From Fibrobacterales bacterium Fibro_02 (GTDB lineage: Bacteria; Fibrobacterota; Fibrobacteria; Fibrobacterales; Fibrobacteraceae), in contig LVAE01000086.1 of NCBI GenBank assembly GCA_001603905.1, forward strand, positions 1 to 33,270: a stretch of 33,270 nt of DNA, written 5' to 3'. Made by a program: the position numbers and the translations under genes. A model generated the notes under the pieces. The model did no database searches and was not told the origin of the DNA. It saw only the letters and a list, made by a program, of their open reading frames with translations. Below are positions 20,796 to 29,406 of the stretch, piece by piece; the stretch's first letter is position 1; each line of letters begins with the position of its first letter.

Positions 20796-21887
20796 ATGGC
20801 TAAAAAGAAAGAGATTGCCCCTGCAAAAGCGGTGGAATCGTTGTTCAACAAGGTCTCGAACTTGATTGAGCAGGCCCGCGTGCGTGTGGCCACGGCAATG
20901 AATGTCGCCGAGGTTTACACGAAGTACCAGATTGGGCGATTAATCGTAGAAGATGAGCAAAAAGGTCAGTATCGAGCGGAATATGGCAAGCAAATTCTGT
21001 TGAATCTTTCTGAACGACTGATTTTGCGCTATGAAAACGGCTGGACTGTTGATACGCTCAAGCGTTGCCGCTTCTTTTATCGTATTTATTGTCCCCAGCA
21101 AATTGGGGCAACAGTGTTGCCCCAATCTGAAGTTTTGCCCGATTTTACCCTTTCGTGGTCCCATTATCTGGTCCTCATGCGCATCAAGAATGCCGATGAG
21201 CGGCGCTTTTACGAAATTGAGGCCACTTCCGGGAACTGGTCTGTTCGCGAGTTGCAGCGGCAGTATGGTTCAAGCCTGTACGAACGTCTTGCACTGAGCC
21301 GCGACAAGGAGCAGATCGCCCGCCTGTCGCGGGTTGGCAACGTGGTGGAAAAACCGGAGGATATCATCAAGAACCCGGTGACGCTGGAATTTGTCGGCTT
21401 GAAACCGGATGCATCGTATTCGGAATCGAACCTGGAATCCGCTATCATCGGCAAGTTACAGGAATTCCTGCTGGAACTGGGAAAGGGGTTCTTGTTCGAA
21501 GCGCGTCAGAAGCGTTTTTCCTTTGACGAAGACGATTACTATGTGGACTTGGTCTTGTACAATCGTCTGTTGCAGTGCTATGTGCTCGTTGACTTGAAGG
21601 TCGACAAGTTGACACACCAGGATCTCGGCCAGATGCAGATGTACGTAAACTATTACGACCGGTACGTAAAGCAGGATTTTGAAAAGCCTACCATCGGCAT
21701 TCTGCTTTGCAAGGAGAAGAAGGATACCCTTGTGAAGCTGACTTTGCCCGAAGATGCGAATATTTACGCCTCCGCCTATGAGCTGTACCTGCCGGACAAG
21801 AAGCTTTTGCAGGCGAAGGTCAAGGAATGGGTAAATGAATTTGAATCGACAAACGCCGAGATTGCCGCAGCCAGGAGCGGGAAGTGA
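20796..21887 (+). CDS. YhcG/DUF1016-family PD-(D/E)XK nuclease-domain protein
   Basis: 363 residues. The N-terminal DUF1016 helical domain (AVESLFNKVSNLIEQARVRVATAMNVAEVYTKYQIGRLIVE...YGKQILLNLSERL) is followed by LSWSHYLVLMRI...RFYEIEATSGNWSVRELQRQYGSSLYERL, both hallmarks. The C-terminal nuclease domain has YYVDLVLYNRLLQCYVLVDLKVDKLTHQDLGQMQMYVNYYDR, with the Asp...Asp-x-Lys core of the PD-(D/E)XK fold. The ATG at 20796 has GGAGG at 5 nt; the ATG at 20784 is the upstream overlapping one and is rejected. A 25-bp near-perfect palindrome encodes QIGATVLPQS just before LSWSHY. Such proteins occur in defence islands and next to type I restriction genes; exact function unclear. Confidence 0.9.
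   Translation: MAKKKEIAPAKAVESLFNKVSNLIEQARVRVATAMNVAEVYTKYQIGRLIVEDEQKGQYRAEYGKQILLNLSERLILRYENGWTVDTLKRCRFFYRIYCPQQIGATVLPQSEVLPDFTLSWSHYLVLMRIKNADERRFYEIEATSGNWSVRELQRQYGSSLYERLALSRDKEQIARLSRVGNVVEKPEDIIKNPVTLEFVGLKPDASYSESNLESAIIGKLQEFLLELGKGFLFEARQKRFSFDEDDYYVDLVLYNRLLQCYVLVDLKVDKLTHQDLGQMQMYVNYYDRYVKQDFEKPTIGILLCKEKKDTLVKLTLPEDANIYASAYELYLPDKKLLQAKVKEWVNEFESTNAEIAAARSGK
21102..21126. repeat. 25-bp perfect palindrome inside the YhcG gene
   Basis: ATTGGGGCAACA (21102-21113), G, TGTTGCCCCAAT (21115-21126). Read in frame as IGATVLPQS, at a position that varies in the DUF1016 family. Confidence 0.65.
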
Positions 21888-21899
21888 AGTCCTTCGCCC

Positions 21900-22811
21900 T
21901 TACGATTTCGGGGTGTCTTTCGGCTTGATTCGTGCGCTCAGGTAGCTGAGCACCAGGTTCTGCCACACTACGTAGCAGGTGGGCGCGAGTGCCACGACGG
22001 GGCCCGCGTACAGGGTCGCAATCCAGATGACGAGCGTGGTGTTCTTCTGGCCCATGCTCTGCGCGCTTTCGATGGGGCGGCGGTTCCTTTCGACATACCA
22101 GCCGAGGGCGTAAAGGAGAATGCAGAGGATGAGCGAGATGCCCGCCATCATCGGGAGCTTGCCGCTGTTCCAGAGTTCCGTGAATCCCATTTCGCGGATG
22201 TCGTAGCTGGCTTTCGCCAGAATGACGAACACCGAGAAGGTCCACACGAACATGGTGTACTTCTGGTATTTGGCGGCGCGGTCGGCGAGTTCCGGGTAAA
22301 AGGCGCGCAGTCCGAGGGCGAAGGCGAGCGGGATGCTGATGATGGGCTGGATGGTGTTGAAGATCTTCATGGCGATTTCGCTGAGCTCCGCGTCGGTGCC
22401 GGTCAGGTAGCCGAAAACGAGCGGGATAGAGAAGCAGGCGATCAGGTTCCCGCTCAAAAAGATCTTGAGGGCGAGCGAGGCCGAGCCGCCGAGCATCTTG
22501 GCCATGGCGGGGGCGGCATTTGCGGGCGGGCACAGCGCGATGATGGCGCCTCCCAAAAGGACTTCGCGCGGGAGGTCGAACAGTTTCACGATGCCTGCGA
22601 TGGCGGCGACCAGAATCAGGCTTACCACCAGGGCGCGCACCTCGATTTTGAAGGTGTATCCGTGGGTCTGCGGCGGAATCTTGGTCACGAACGTGAGGAA
22701 CATCATGGTGCCGATCAAAAACGGCATCAGGGGCGAAAGTACGTGCGCCTGCGGGAGGAGTATTCCGAGCAGGATTGCAATCGGCATCAAAATGGCGCGC
22801 AAGTTCTTCAT
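21900..22811 (-). CDS. Bile acid:sodium symporter (BASS/SBF)-like membrane transporter
   Basis: 303 residues from ATG 22811 with nine or ten hydrophobic segments spread along its length. MKNLRAILMPIAILLGILLPQAHVLSPLMPFLIGTMMFLTFV and LLGGAIIALCPPANAAPAMAKMLGGSASLALKIFLSGNLIACFSIPLVF match the two-repeat SBF fold, including the PPANAAPA crossing-helix type motif. Substrate unknown; a sodium-coupled organic anion is likely by family. No Shine-Dalgarno at either 22811 or the upstream 22850; the shorter start gives a normal N-terminus. Convergent with the YhcG gene, 12 nt between stops. GC-rich, chromosomal in style. Confidence 0.8.
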   Translation of the reverse strand: MKNLRAILMPIAILLGILLPQAHVLSPLMPFLIGTMMFLTFVTKIPPQTHGYTFKIEVRALVVSLILVAAIAGIVKLFDLPREVLLGGAIIALCPPANAAPAMAKMLGGSASLALKIFLSGNLIACFSIPLVFGYLTGTDAELSEIAMKIFNTIQPIISIPLAFALGLRAFYPELADRAAKYQKYTMFVWTFSVFVILAKASYDIREMGFTELWNSGKLPMMAGISLILCILLYALGWYVERNRRPIESAQSMGQKNTTLVIWIATLYAGPVVALAPTCYVVWQNLVLSYLSARIKPKDTPKS

Positions 22812-22915
22812 AACGGGCCCAAATCTAGAAATTTGCGCTTTTTGTAGCAAGATTGCGCAAATGGCCGTTTTATTGTGGCTTGTTCAACACTTTTCTGCCG
22901 TTTTTCTGTTTTTTC

Positions 22916-22943
22916 TTGCGATTTTTGATAATAATTATATCTT
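22916..22943 (+). promoter_or_regulatory. Promoter of the fibro-slime gene
   Basis: TTGCGA, 16 bp, TATCTT in an AT-rich stretch, 39 nt before the start codon. Confidence 0.45.
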
Positions 22944-22981
22944 TAGGCTGGAGTTGTTTGTTTTAAAGTAAAGGAGTTTTG

Positions 22982-25900
22982 ATGAAACTCACGGTTTGGG
23001 TGTATTCTTTGATTTTGTTCCTGTGCGTGGCGGCGAACGCGACGCTTACGGTGCATATCCAGTCGCCGTGGCGTAACGATGCGTCCAAGGACGGTTATTT
23101 TCTGCATATTTTGGGTGCCGCCGGCGGGAGCTACAATGCTTTTTACGGCGAAACTTCGCCGACAATCACGACGGCCGAGGGCGACGGCTGGTTCAGCTAT
23201 ACCTGGGACAAGAACGTCTCGGATTTCCAGGAGTGGATGTCGTTTACGGTAAGCATCTACCCGAATACGGCGGACCAGAACTTCAACAACAATAACGGGA
23301 TCCAGTGGAAGGAGGCGGGCGAGTTCAAGATGGCCTCGCTGTTCGGTACCGATACCGAGGTCTGGCTGTATACCGACCCTGCTGACATGAGCTATACCAA
23401 GTCGTTCGTGGCGCCGGGGTCCAAGCTGGTGTGGTTCAAGAGCCCGTGGGGCAACAAGGCGCTGCCGCAGATGATTTTGGGCGAAGATTCGGTGATGATG
23501 CGTTTCGCGCAGGATGACCCGAGCAAGTGCGGCTGGTTTTATGGGGCGGTGTCTCCTGCGATGCTTGCGCGGAACCCGCTGCAGTCCGTCCACTTTATCC
23601 GCCTGAATACGCCCTACATGTCGGTGCCTGCCCAGGGAGTGGTGGAGCTGGGCGACTATTTCTCGGTGCTGGATACGGTTTTCGTGGACGGCACGGCGGG
23701 GGCGACGGTAGATTCCAAGATCGGCGCGCTGGGGGAATGTTTCGACTCGACGCGTACCCTGCATGTGTACCATCCGTGGCGTACCAACACTTCGTTCAGG
23801 GATACCGCGGTCTATTTCACGGTCGGGAACAATATCGTCAACAATCCCGCGCCGATGGAGAAGGACGAATATCCTTACTGGTATCGTTACGACTTTGCGC
23901 CCGCGACGGTGAATTCCTCGAACTGGAATTCCACGATGGCGCAGTTCAACTTGTACCGTTGCCAGAACGAATGGCCGCAGGTGACGTATTTTGCGGAAGG
24001 GTCGCGCCCGCTCGCTTCGGTGTTTTTCCCGACGGGTGTCTACGAGGCATGGCTGTTTACCAATAGCAGCGGCAAGTTCGACCTTTCGTTTACTCCGCTC
24101 GAACCGAAGGTGGTTCGCCTGATGAGCCCCTGGGACAACATGACTCCGATGATGATCGTTCCCGAAGATACGATCAAGATGGGGCCTTTCAGCAGCGATA
24201 CCTGCGGATGGTACCAGGGGATTTCTTACAAGCATGTCGATTCTTGGGAGGTGTACTTTAGGCAGGCATTCGGCTTCGAATATTATTCGAGGAGCGGTCT
24301 AGATACTATCCCGGGCGAGCTGATCAACCTGGATTCCATTTTTGCGGAGACGGATACGGTGTGGATGACGACGGTTCCTTTCCGTGTTTCGTCGGTTTAC
24401 CCCAAGGTGCTCGGGATTTGCCCCTCGATGAAGATTTCGGCGATGGTCATCGACTGGGCTGGTGAATCTTTCGATGACAATATCGATGTGGATTTCGGCG
24501 GGATTTATAATGGCAACGACTACACCACGGTGACGTTCCTTGATTCGCTGGGCACGCTGACTACGAATGCGAAATGCGGAGGCCTTGTGAAGGGGATGGT
24601 GCAGGATACCCTGGTGAACGGGGCGCCTGCCCGCGTGGATTCGTCGGTGTATCCGTGGGGAATGTGCTCGGCGGCCCATGAAATCGAGAAGTGGTTTATT
24701 CCCGAAACGATCGTGGTGGACGGCAACGAGTACAAGAATTCCGTCTGTCGCGATATCGACCTGACCATGGACGAGGAAGGTTTCTGGCTGGCCGACATTT
24801 CGCAGCCGCTGGATGGTACCTGCGGCGATTCCTTGCATCCGGGTTTCTATCCGATTGACGATTTCGAGTATCTCTATACGGCGGATTCTTCGAGCAAGAT
24901 TCCGAACCCGAAGAACGACAAGTACAAGGAACATCAGGGCTGCAAGCACAACTACAGCTACGCCATGAAGGTGACGGCGGAGTTCAAGTACGTGAAGGGG
25001 CAGTATTTTGAGTTCCGCGGCGATGACGACGTGTGGGTGTTTATTAACAACCGCCTGGTGGTGGATATCGGCGGCTGCCATAACCCCGAAGAAGGGGCCG
25101 TGAACCTGGATACCATCGGCAAGAACGATCCGAGCCTGAAGTTGGTCGAGGGTGAAACTTATCCTTTCCACATTTTCTATTCCGAACGCAACGCGACGGG
25201 TGCGAACTTCAAGATGCGCACCTCCATCAACTTGCAGACGCAGAGGACTTATTTCTCTAAAGCGAAAACGAATGCAGATGGTTCCGAAGAATACGAGTTC
25301 CATCAGTTGCTGGTCGACAAGGCGATTAGCTGCGACGTGTCCAGCGTGCAGAGCGCCCGCGACCAGCTGGCTCCTTCCCTGTTTATCCTGAAGGGCGGAA
25401 GCCTCCCTGCCGACGGCGTGACGCTTGAGTCGGGGCCGAATTACGGCGGCATTTTCATCAGCGAGAATATGGCGAGTTTCAAGGTCGACACTTCTGCCTT
25501 CGTGAATTCGCGCAAGCTGAGTCCGGGCAAGTACGCCCTGTATTGCTTCTTGCAGTCGGACCCCAGCCAGTATCAGGTGGTGACTTTCACGGTGCCCGAG
25601 TATCCGCTTCCGGATATCGCCTTCGTGGACGTGTTCCATGTGACGGATTCCGCTTTCTTCGATCCTGCGGGTTACACGCTCCGTGGCGACCTGCTGGGGA
25701 GCGACGGCGGAAAGAACGATACGCTCCTTGCGCACGTGACTTATCCCGATACGGTGCCCATCAGGGTGGCGCTCCTGTTCGGGACGACTGTCTGCGGCGA
25801 GATGGAATCGGGTGCCGACGTGAACTGCGTGCAGGAACTGAACCTAAATACGAGATTCCCGCTGAGCTTCTTGGACAAGGACAACCAGCGCGTAACGACG

Positions 25901-27262
25901 ATTTCGACGGATTCGCTGGGTTATGCGAGTTTCTACGTGGTGGGTGATTCCGCCATGGTCGATGCGTTCTTCACGATTGATGGCGGCGGCGTGAACAATA
26001 CGCTGACCTGGGCGAATATCCACTTTAAGGAACCTCCTGTGCCGTTTGCCTTGAAGGCCTCGATGTACGACGTGAACGGCGACGGCATTCCCGATAGTTT
26101 GTCTATACCCTTCAGCAAGCCGTTCAAGGACGTGGTTCCCGATACGCTTTCGTGGTCGTTCGGCGGAACGGAATTCCACACGACTGTCGGCATGGAAAAC
26201 ATCTGGCCGCTGGTGCTCCTGGATTCGGTGATTTCGCTCTACAACCCGGCGGGACTCCGCGAAGATGTGTTCACGGGTGTTTCTGACCAGGTTTATTCCG
26301 GTTCGCTACAGTACCATTACACCTATACCGACGAGGATTCCGGCGAAGAGGTCAAGCTCTCGATGAATTCTTCGATCCAGGACAAGGTAGGACCGGTGGT
26401 GTTGAGTGCGACGATCGAGACGGTGTCCAAGGAAGTTAGCGCCGTGAAAATCAACCTGAGCGAAGGGATTGATACCAAGCTTGCGAACGGGAAGACGGCG
26501 TTCATATTCTACCGCGATACGGTGAACTTTATGGATTCCCTGGAAATCAACAGTGCCGATGCCAATGCGATGGGGACCGTGTTCAAGGTGTATTTCAGGA
26601 AGACCGCCGCGGGCGTGCTCCCGGCCGTGGGCGACTATGTGCGCATCGCTCCGGGTGAACTTACGGACAGGAGCGGCAACGTGGCGCACCTGAACAATCC
26701 GAGGGTGCGTATCGTGGGTGAACAGCGTACCGAAATCAAGTCGCCTGGCGTCGTGATGGTCGGCGACGAGACGGAACCGTGGCCTTATTCCGAGCCGATT
26801 GTCGCGATATCGGTGCCCTCCAACAAGAGTGTCCACGATATCATCGATAGCCTCGGCAAGCCCGGTTTCCTGCTGAATTTCAACATCGGCGAACTTGCGA
26901 CTTCTATGATTATGGGGTTGCCGAGCGGCGCCGACAAGGATTCCGCACTGGCCTTGATTAAGATCAAGTGGGAAGGCTACTATTTCTCGCAGCTGGGCAA
27001 TTTCGTGAACAAGGCGATGGGTACCGTAAGCTGTAACGACAAGACCGTTTTCTATAACGCCTCGGATCCCGAGAAGTCCAACTGCTACGACAACCCCGGC
27101 AATGTCTTCTTCGAATGGAATGCCCGCAGCGACAAGGGCCGCCTGGTCGGCACCGGCGCCTACATCTCGAAACTGAAGGTGAAAATCGTGAGTGGCCGCA
27201 TCAAGGCCGGCGAAAGCGACGATACCTATACCATAGGTATCAAGCGCAGCAAGCAGAAATAA
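22982..27262 (+). CDS. Very large secreted fibro-slime domain protein
   Basis: 1426 residues. Signal peptide about 1-20. Residues 20-480 hold repeated modules starting IQSPWRND, FKSPWGNK, VYHPWRTN and LMSPWDNM, each with a CGWF/Y or W-Y motif, probably beta-sandwich binding modules. About 495-780 is the fibro-slime region: tandem HNYSYAMKVTAEFKYVKGQYFEFRGDDDVWVFINNRLVVDIGG and GETYPFHIFYSERNATGANFKMRTSINL, a PA14-like calcium-binding fold (DDDVW, FYSERN). The rest contains beta-rich repeats, ending FFEWNARSDKGRLVGTGAYISKLKVKIVSG. In Fibrobacter succinogenes these proteins are outer-membrane/secreted and linked to adhesion to cellulose. ATG 22982 follows AAGGAG at 5 nt. Single-gene transcript with its own promoter and terminator. 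Confidence 0.9.
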   Translation: MKLTVWVYSLILFLCVAANATLTVHIQSPWRNDASKDGYFLHILGAAGGSYNAFYGETSPTITTAEGDGWFSYTWDKNVSDFQEWMSFTVSIYPNTADQNFNNNNGIQWKEAGEFKMASLFGTDTEVWLYTDPADMSYTKSFVAPGSKLVWFKSPWGNKALPQMILGEDSVMMRFAQDDPSKCGWFYGAVSPAMLARNPLQSVHFIRLNTPYMSVPAQGVVELGDYFSVLDTVFVDGTAGATVDSKIGALGECFDSTRTLHVYHPWRTNTSFRDTAVYFTVGNNIVNNPAPMEKDEYPYWYRYDFAPATVNSSNWNSTMAQFNLYRCQNEWPQVTYFAEGSRPLASVFFPTGVYEAWLFTNSSGKFDLSFTPLEPKVVRLMSPWDNMTPMMIVPEDTIKMGPFSSDTCGWYQGISYKHVDSWEVYFRQAFGFEYYSRSGLDTIPGELINLDSIFAETDTVWMTTVPFRVSSVYPKVLGICPSMKISAMVIDWAGESFDDNIDVDFGGIYNGNDYTTVTFLDSLGTLTTNAKCGGLVKGMVQDTLVNGAPARVDSSVYPWGMCSAAHEIEKWFIPETIVVDGNEYKNSVCRDIDLTMDEEGFWLADISQPLDGTCGDSLHPGFYPIDDFEYLYTADSSSKIPNPKNDKYKEHQGCKHNYSYAMKVTAEFKYVKGQYFEFRGDDDVWVFINNRLVVDIGGCHNPEEGAVNLDTIGKNDPSLKLVEGETYPFHIFYSERNATGANFKMRTSINLQTQRTYFSKAKTNADGSEEYEFHQLLVDKAISCDVSSVQSARDQLAPSLFILKGGSLPADGVTLESGPNYGGIFISENMASFKVDTSAFVNSRKLSPGKYALYCFLQSDPSQYQVVTFTVPEYPLPDIAFVDVFHVTDSAFFDPAGYTLRGDLLGSDGGKNDTLLAHVTYPDTVPIRVALLFGTTVCGEMESGADVNCVQELNLNTRFPLSFLDKDNQRVTTISTDSLGYASFYVVGDSAMVDAFFTIDGGGVNNTLTWANIHFKEPPVPFALKASMYDVNGDGIPDSLSIPFSKPFKDVVPDTLSWSFGGTEFHTTVGMENIWPLVLLDSVISLYNPAGLREDVFTGVSDQVYSGSLQYHYTYTDEDSGEEVKLSMNSSIQDKVGPVVLSATIETVSKEVSAVKINLSEGIDTKLANGKTAFIFYRDTVNFMDSLEINSADANAMGTVFKVYFRKTAAGVLPAVGDYVRIAPGELTDRSGNVAHLNNPRVRIVGEQRTEIKSPGVVMVGDETEPWPYSEPIVAISVPSNKSVHDIIDSLGKPGFLLNFNIGELATSMIMGLPSGADKDSALALIKIKWEGYYFSQLGNFVNKAMGTVSCNDKTVFYNASDPEKSNCYDNPGNVFFEWNARSDKGRLVGTGAYISKLKVKIVSGRIKAGESDDTYTIGIKRSKQK

Positions 27263-27287
27263 ATGAAAGGTTTACTTAAAAAATGAA

Positions 27288-27310
27288 ACGACCCTTCCGG
27301 GTCGTTTTTT
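27288..27310 (+). terminator. Rho-independent terminator after the fibro-slime gene
   Basis: ACGACCC-TTCC-GGGTCGT then TTTTT, 26 nt after the stop. Also lies beyond the end of the convergent ABC-F gene. Confidence 0.9.
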
Positions 27311-27334
27311 ATGTAGTGGGCCGAAAGCGATTCG

Positions 27335-29257
27335 CTATATCGGATACTTGTCCTTCGCGGCTTCGAGTTCGGCGGACACTTTTTCCCATTCCTCGTAAAG
27401 CTGGTCGACTTTCTTCTTGTTGTCGTCCATGTCCTTTGCGATTGCCGTGATGGCGTTCCCGTCGCCGGTTTCGGAGGCGGTCACGAGTTTTGCCTCGAGT
27501 TCTCCGCCGAGGGCTTCGGCCTTTGCGATGTCCTCTTCGAGTTTCGCGAGTTTCTTTTCGAGCGGCTTGATGATCTTGCTGCGTTCGGCGATATAGTCGG
27601 CGCGGGCCTTGCGGTCTTCTTTTGCGCGGGGAGCGCCGCCAGCGGCATTGTTCGCGGAAGCATTGCCGCCGTCCGTCTTCACGTCGATATTGGAAACTTT
27701 GATGTTTGCCGATTCGCTGCCGCCCGGTTTCTTTTCGCTCGCCCAGCCGACTTTTTCGAGGAAGTCGGCGTAGGAGCCTTCGAAAACGCGGCACTTGCCG
27801 CCGTCGAATACCACGAGCCTTGTGGCAAACGCGTGCAGCAGTTCTTCGTCGTGGGTTACCACCATCGCAGTGCCTTCGTAGTCATCGAGCGCGTCGATCA
27901 GGCTTTCGATGCTTTCCATGTCCAAGTGGTTCGTCGGTTCGTCGAGCAGCAGCATGTTGCAGGGGCTCGCCAGGATTTTTCCGAGGAGCACGCGGCTGCG
28001 TTCACCACCGCTCAGCACTTTCACCTTCTTTAACGCGGCGTCCCCGCTGAACATCATGAGGCCCGCGAGTCCGCGGGCGCGGCTTTTCTGCGCCACCTCT
28101 TCGATGGCCGAGGCGATTTCTTCTTCGACGGTGTTGTCTAAATTCAGGCGGTTGATATTCGTCTGGCCGAAATAGTTGATCTGCAGGTTCGGATTGTGGC
28201 TGATTTCGCCGGCGGTGGGCGAGAGCTCCTTGGCGATCAGGTTCAAGAGCGTCGTTTTACCGCGTCCGTTCGGGCCGATAATCGCGATGCGGTCTCCCTT
28301 GAAAACTTCCATCGTTAAATCGGTGATGAGCTCCGGTCCCATTCCCTGTACGGTGCCGTCTTCGGTGCGGTTCGGGTAGGCGAAAGAGAGGCCCTTGATT
28401 TGCAGCATGCGTTTGCCGGGGAAACCCGCTTCGGTAAAGCTGAATTCCAGATTGCGTTCGTGGGTGAGGCGTTCGCCGGTTGCAAGCTTTGCCGCCGCCT
28501 TGATTTTCGACTGCACCATGGCGGCCTTTGCGGCCTTGTAGCGGAATCGTTCGATGACCTGTTCCAGCTGCGCCTTCTTTTTCGCCTCGTTTTCCTGCGT
28601 GCGCTGGGCGACTTCTTCTTCTTCGGCGACGGTTTCGCGAAGCTTTTCGACGCTGCCTTTCACTTTGCGGATCTTGTGGCGGAAAATGCCCGCGGTATGC
28701 GTGCAGACTTCGTCCATAAAGTGGTGATCGTGGGTAATCAAAAGGACTTCGCCCTTCCAGCTACGCAAGAATCGGCTGAGCCAACGCATCGACACGATGT
28801 CCAGGTAGTTGGTCGGTTCGTCGAGCAGCAGCATGTCAGGCTCGGATGCCAAGACCTTCGCCAGGTTCAGGCGAATCTGGAAACCGCCGGACAACAGCAT
28901 CGGGCTCTTGTGCATGGATTCTTCGTCGAAGCCTAGACCGAACAGAATCGCTTCGACCTTGTGTTCCTCGATCCATCCGTCTTCATTGGGCTTCAATACA
29001 CTGCAGGCTTCTTCGTGCACGGTCGCGTGCGTAAAGTTCAGGTGCTGCTGCAGGTAGCCGAGCGTATATTTTTTCGGGATGTCGATCGAACCGCCGTCGA
29101 GGCATTCCTGGCCGAGAATCATCTTGAAAAGGGTAGACTTTCCGCAACCATTGCGGCCCACGAGGCCCACGCGTTCGTGGTCGCCTACAAGCATAGAGGC
29201 GCCGTCCAGAAGGACCTGCACGCCAAAGGATTTCGAAACGTTCTGTACTTGGATCAC
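27335..29257 (-). CDS. ABC-F family ATPase (ribosome-associated translation factor type)
   Basis: 640 residues, two ABC domains in one chain without membrane segments. First: Walker A GRNGCGKST (34-42), signature LLSGGFQIRLNLAKVL, Walker B MLLLDEPTNYLD. Inter-domain linker with a long helical arm (EKLRETVAEEEEVAQRTQENEAKKKAQLEQVIERFRYKAAKAAMVQSK). Second: GPNGRGKTT, LSGGERSRVLLGKIL, MLLLDEPTNHLDMESI. A charged coiled-coil C-terminal extension of about 120 residues (ADYIAERSKIIKPLEKKLAKLEEDI) resembles the Uup-type tail. ABC-F proteins act on the ribosome rather than in transport. The start is GTG at 29257; no clear Shine-Dalgarno. The upstream region carries the AGTAGGC repeat. Confidence 0.93.
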   Translation of the reverse strand: MIQVQNVSKSFGVQVLLDGASMLVGDHERVGLVGRNGCGKSTLFKMILGQECLDGGSIDIPKKYTLGYLQQHLNFTHATVHEEACSVLKPNEDGWIEEHKVEAILFGLGFDEESMHKSPMLLSGGFQIRLNLAKVLASEPDMLLLDEPTNYLDIVSMRWLSRFLRSWKGEVLLITHDHHFMDEVCTHTAGIFRHKIRKVKGSVEKLRETVAEEEEVAQRTQENEAKKKAQLEQVIERFRYKAAKAAMVQSKIKAAAKLATGERLTHERNLEFSFTEAGFPGKRMLQIKGLSFAYPNRTEDGTVQGMGPELITDLTMEVFKGDRIAIIGPNGRGKTTLLNLIAKELSPTAGEISHNPNLQINYFGQTNINRLNLDNTVEEEIASAIEEVAQKSRARGLAGLMMFSGDAALKKVKVLSGGERSRVLLGKILASPCNMLLLDEPTNHLDMESIESLIDALDDYEGTAMVVTHDEELLHAFATRLVVFDGGKCRVFEGSYADFLEKVGWASEKKPGGSESANIKVSNIDVKTDGGNASANNAAGGAPRAKEDRKARADYIAERSKIIKPLEKKLAKLEEDIAKAEALGGELEAKLVTASETGDGNAITAIAKDMDDNKKKVDQLYEEWEKVSAELEAAKDKYPI

Positions 29258-29278
29258 GGGGATAAAAGATAGAAATAT

Positions 29279-29298
29279 AGTAGGCAGTAGGCGGTAGG
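29279..29298. repeat. Short dispersed repeat, copy 2
   Basis: AGTAGGCAGTAGGCGGTAGG, 19 of 20 matches to 4125-4144. Lies 22 nt upstream of the ABC-F start. Confidence 0.6.
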
Positions 29299-29338
29299 CA
29301 TTGTAACGAAGGTTGCTGGTGGTTAAGGGAGAGGGCGC

Positions 29339-29367
29339 TTGCCAAATTCCTTTCAGAATTATATTTT
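29339..29367 (+). promoter_or_regulatory. Promoter of the CAP-domain gene
   Basis: TTGCCA (29339-29344), 17 bp, TATTTT (29362-29367), 40 nt before the start codon. Confidence 0.5.
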
Positions 29368-29406
29368 CGGATTAAGAGCGGGGTTTCCCGCAAAAAAAGG
29401 AGTTTG

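Noticed and set aside
22943..24235. 430-codon Arg/His-rich frame antisense to the fibro-slime gene, and similar long frames at 24299-25735
   Set aside because: Typical antisense shadows of a GC-rich gene; no ribosome-binding sites or recognisable domains.
29279..29298. Repeat copy as the promoter -35/-10 of the ABC-F gene
   Set aside because: TATATT is present beside it on the minus strand, but no -35 at suitable spacing; not strong enough to list as a promoter.
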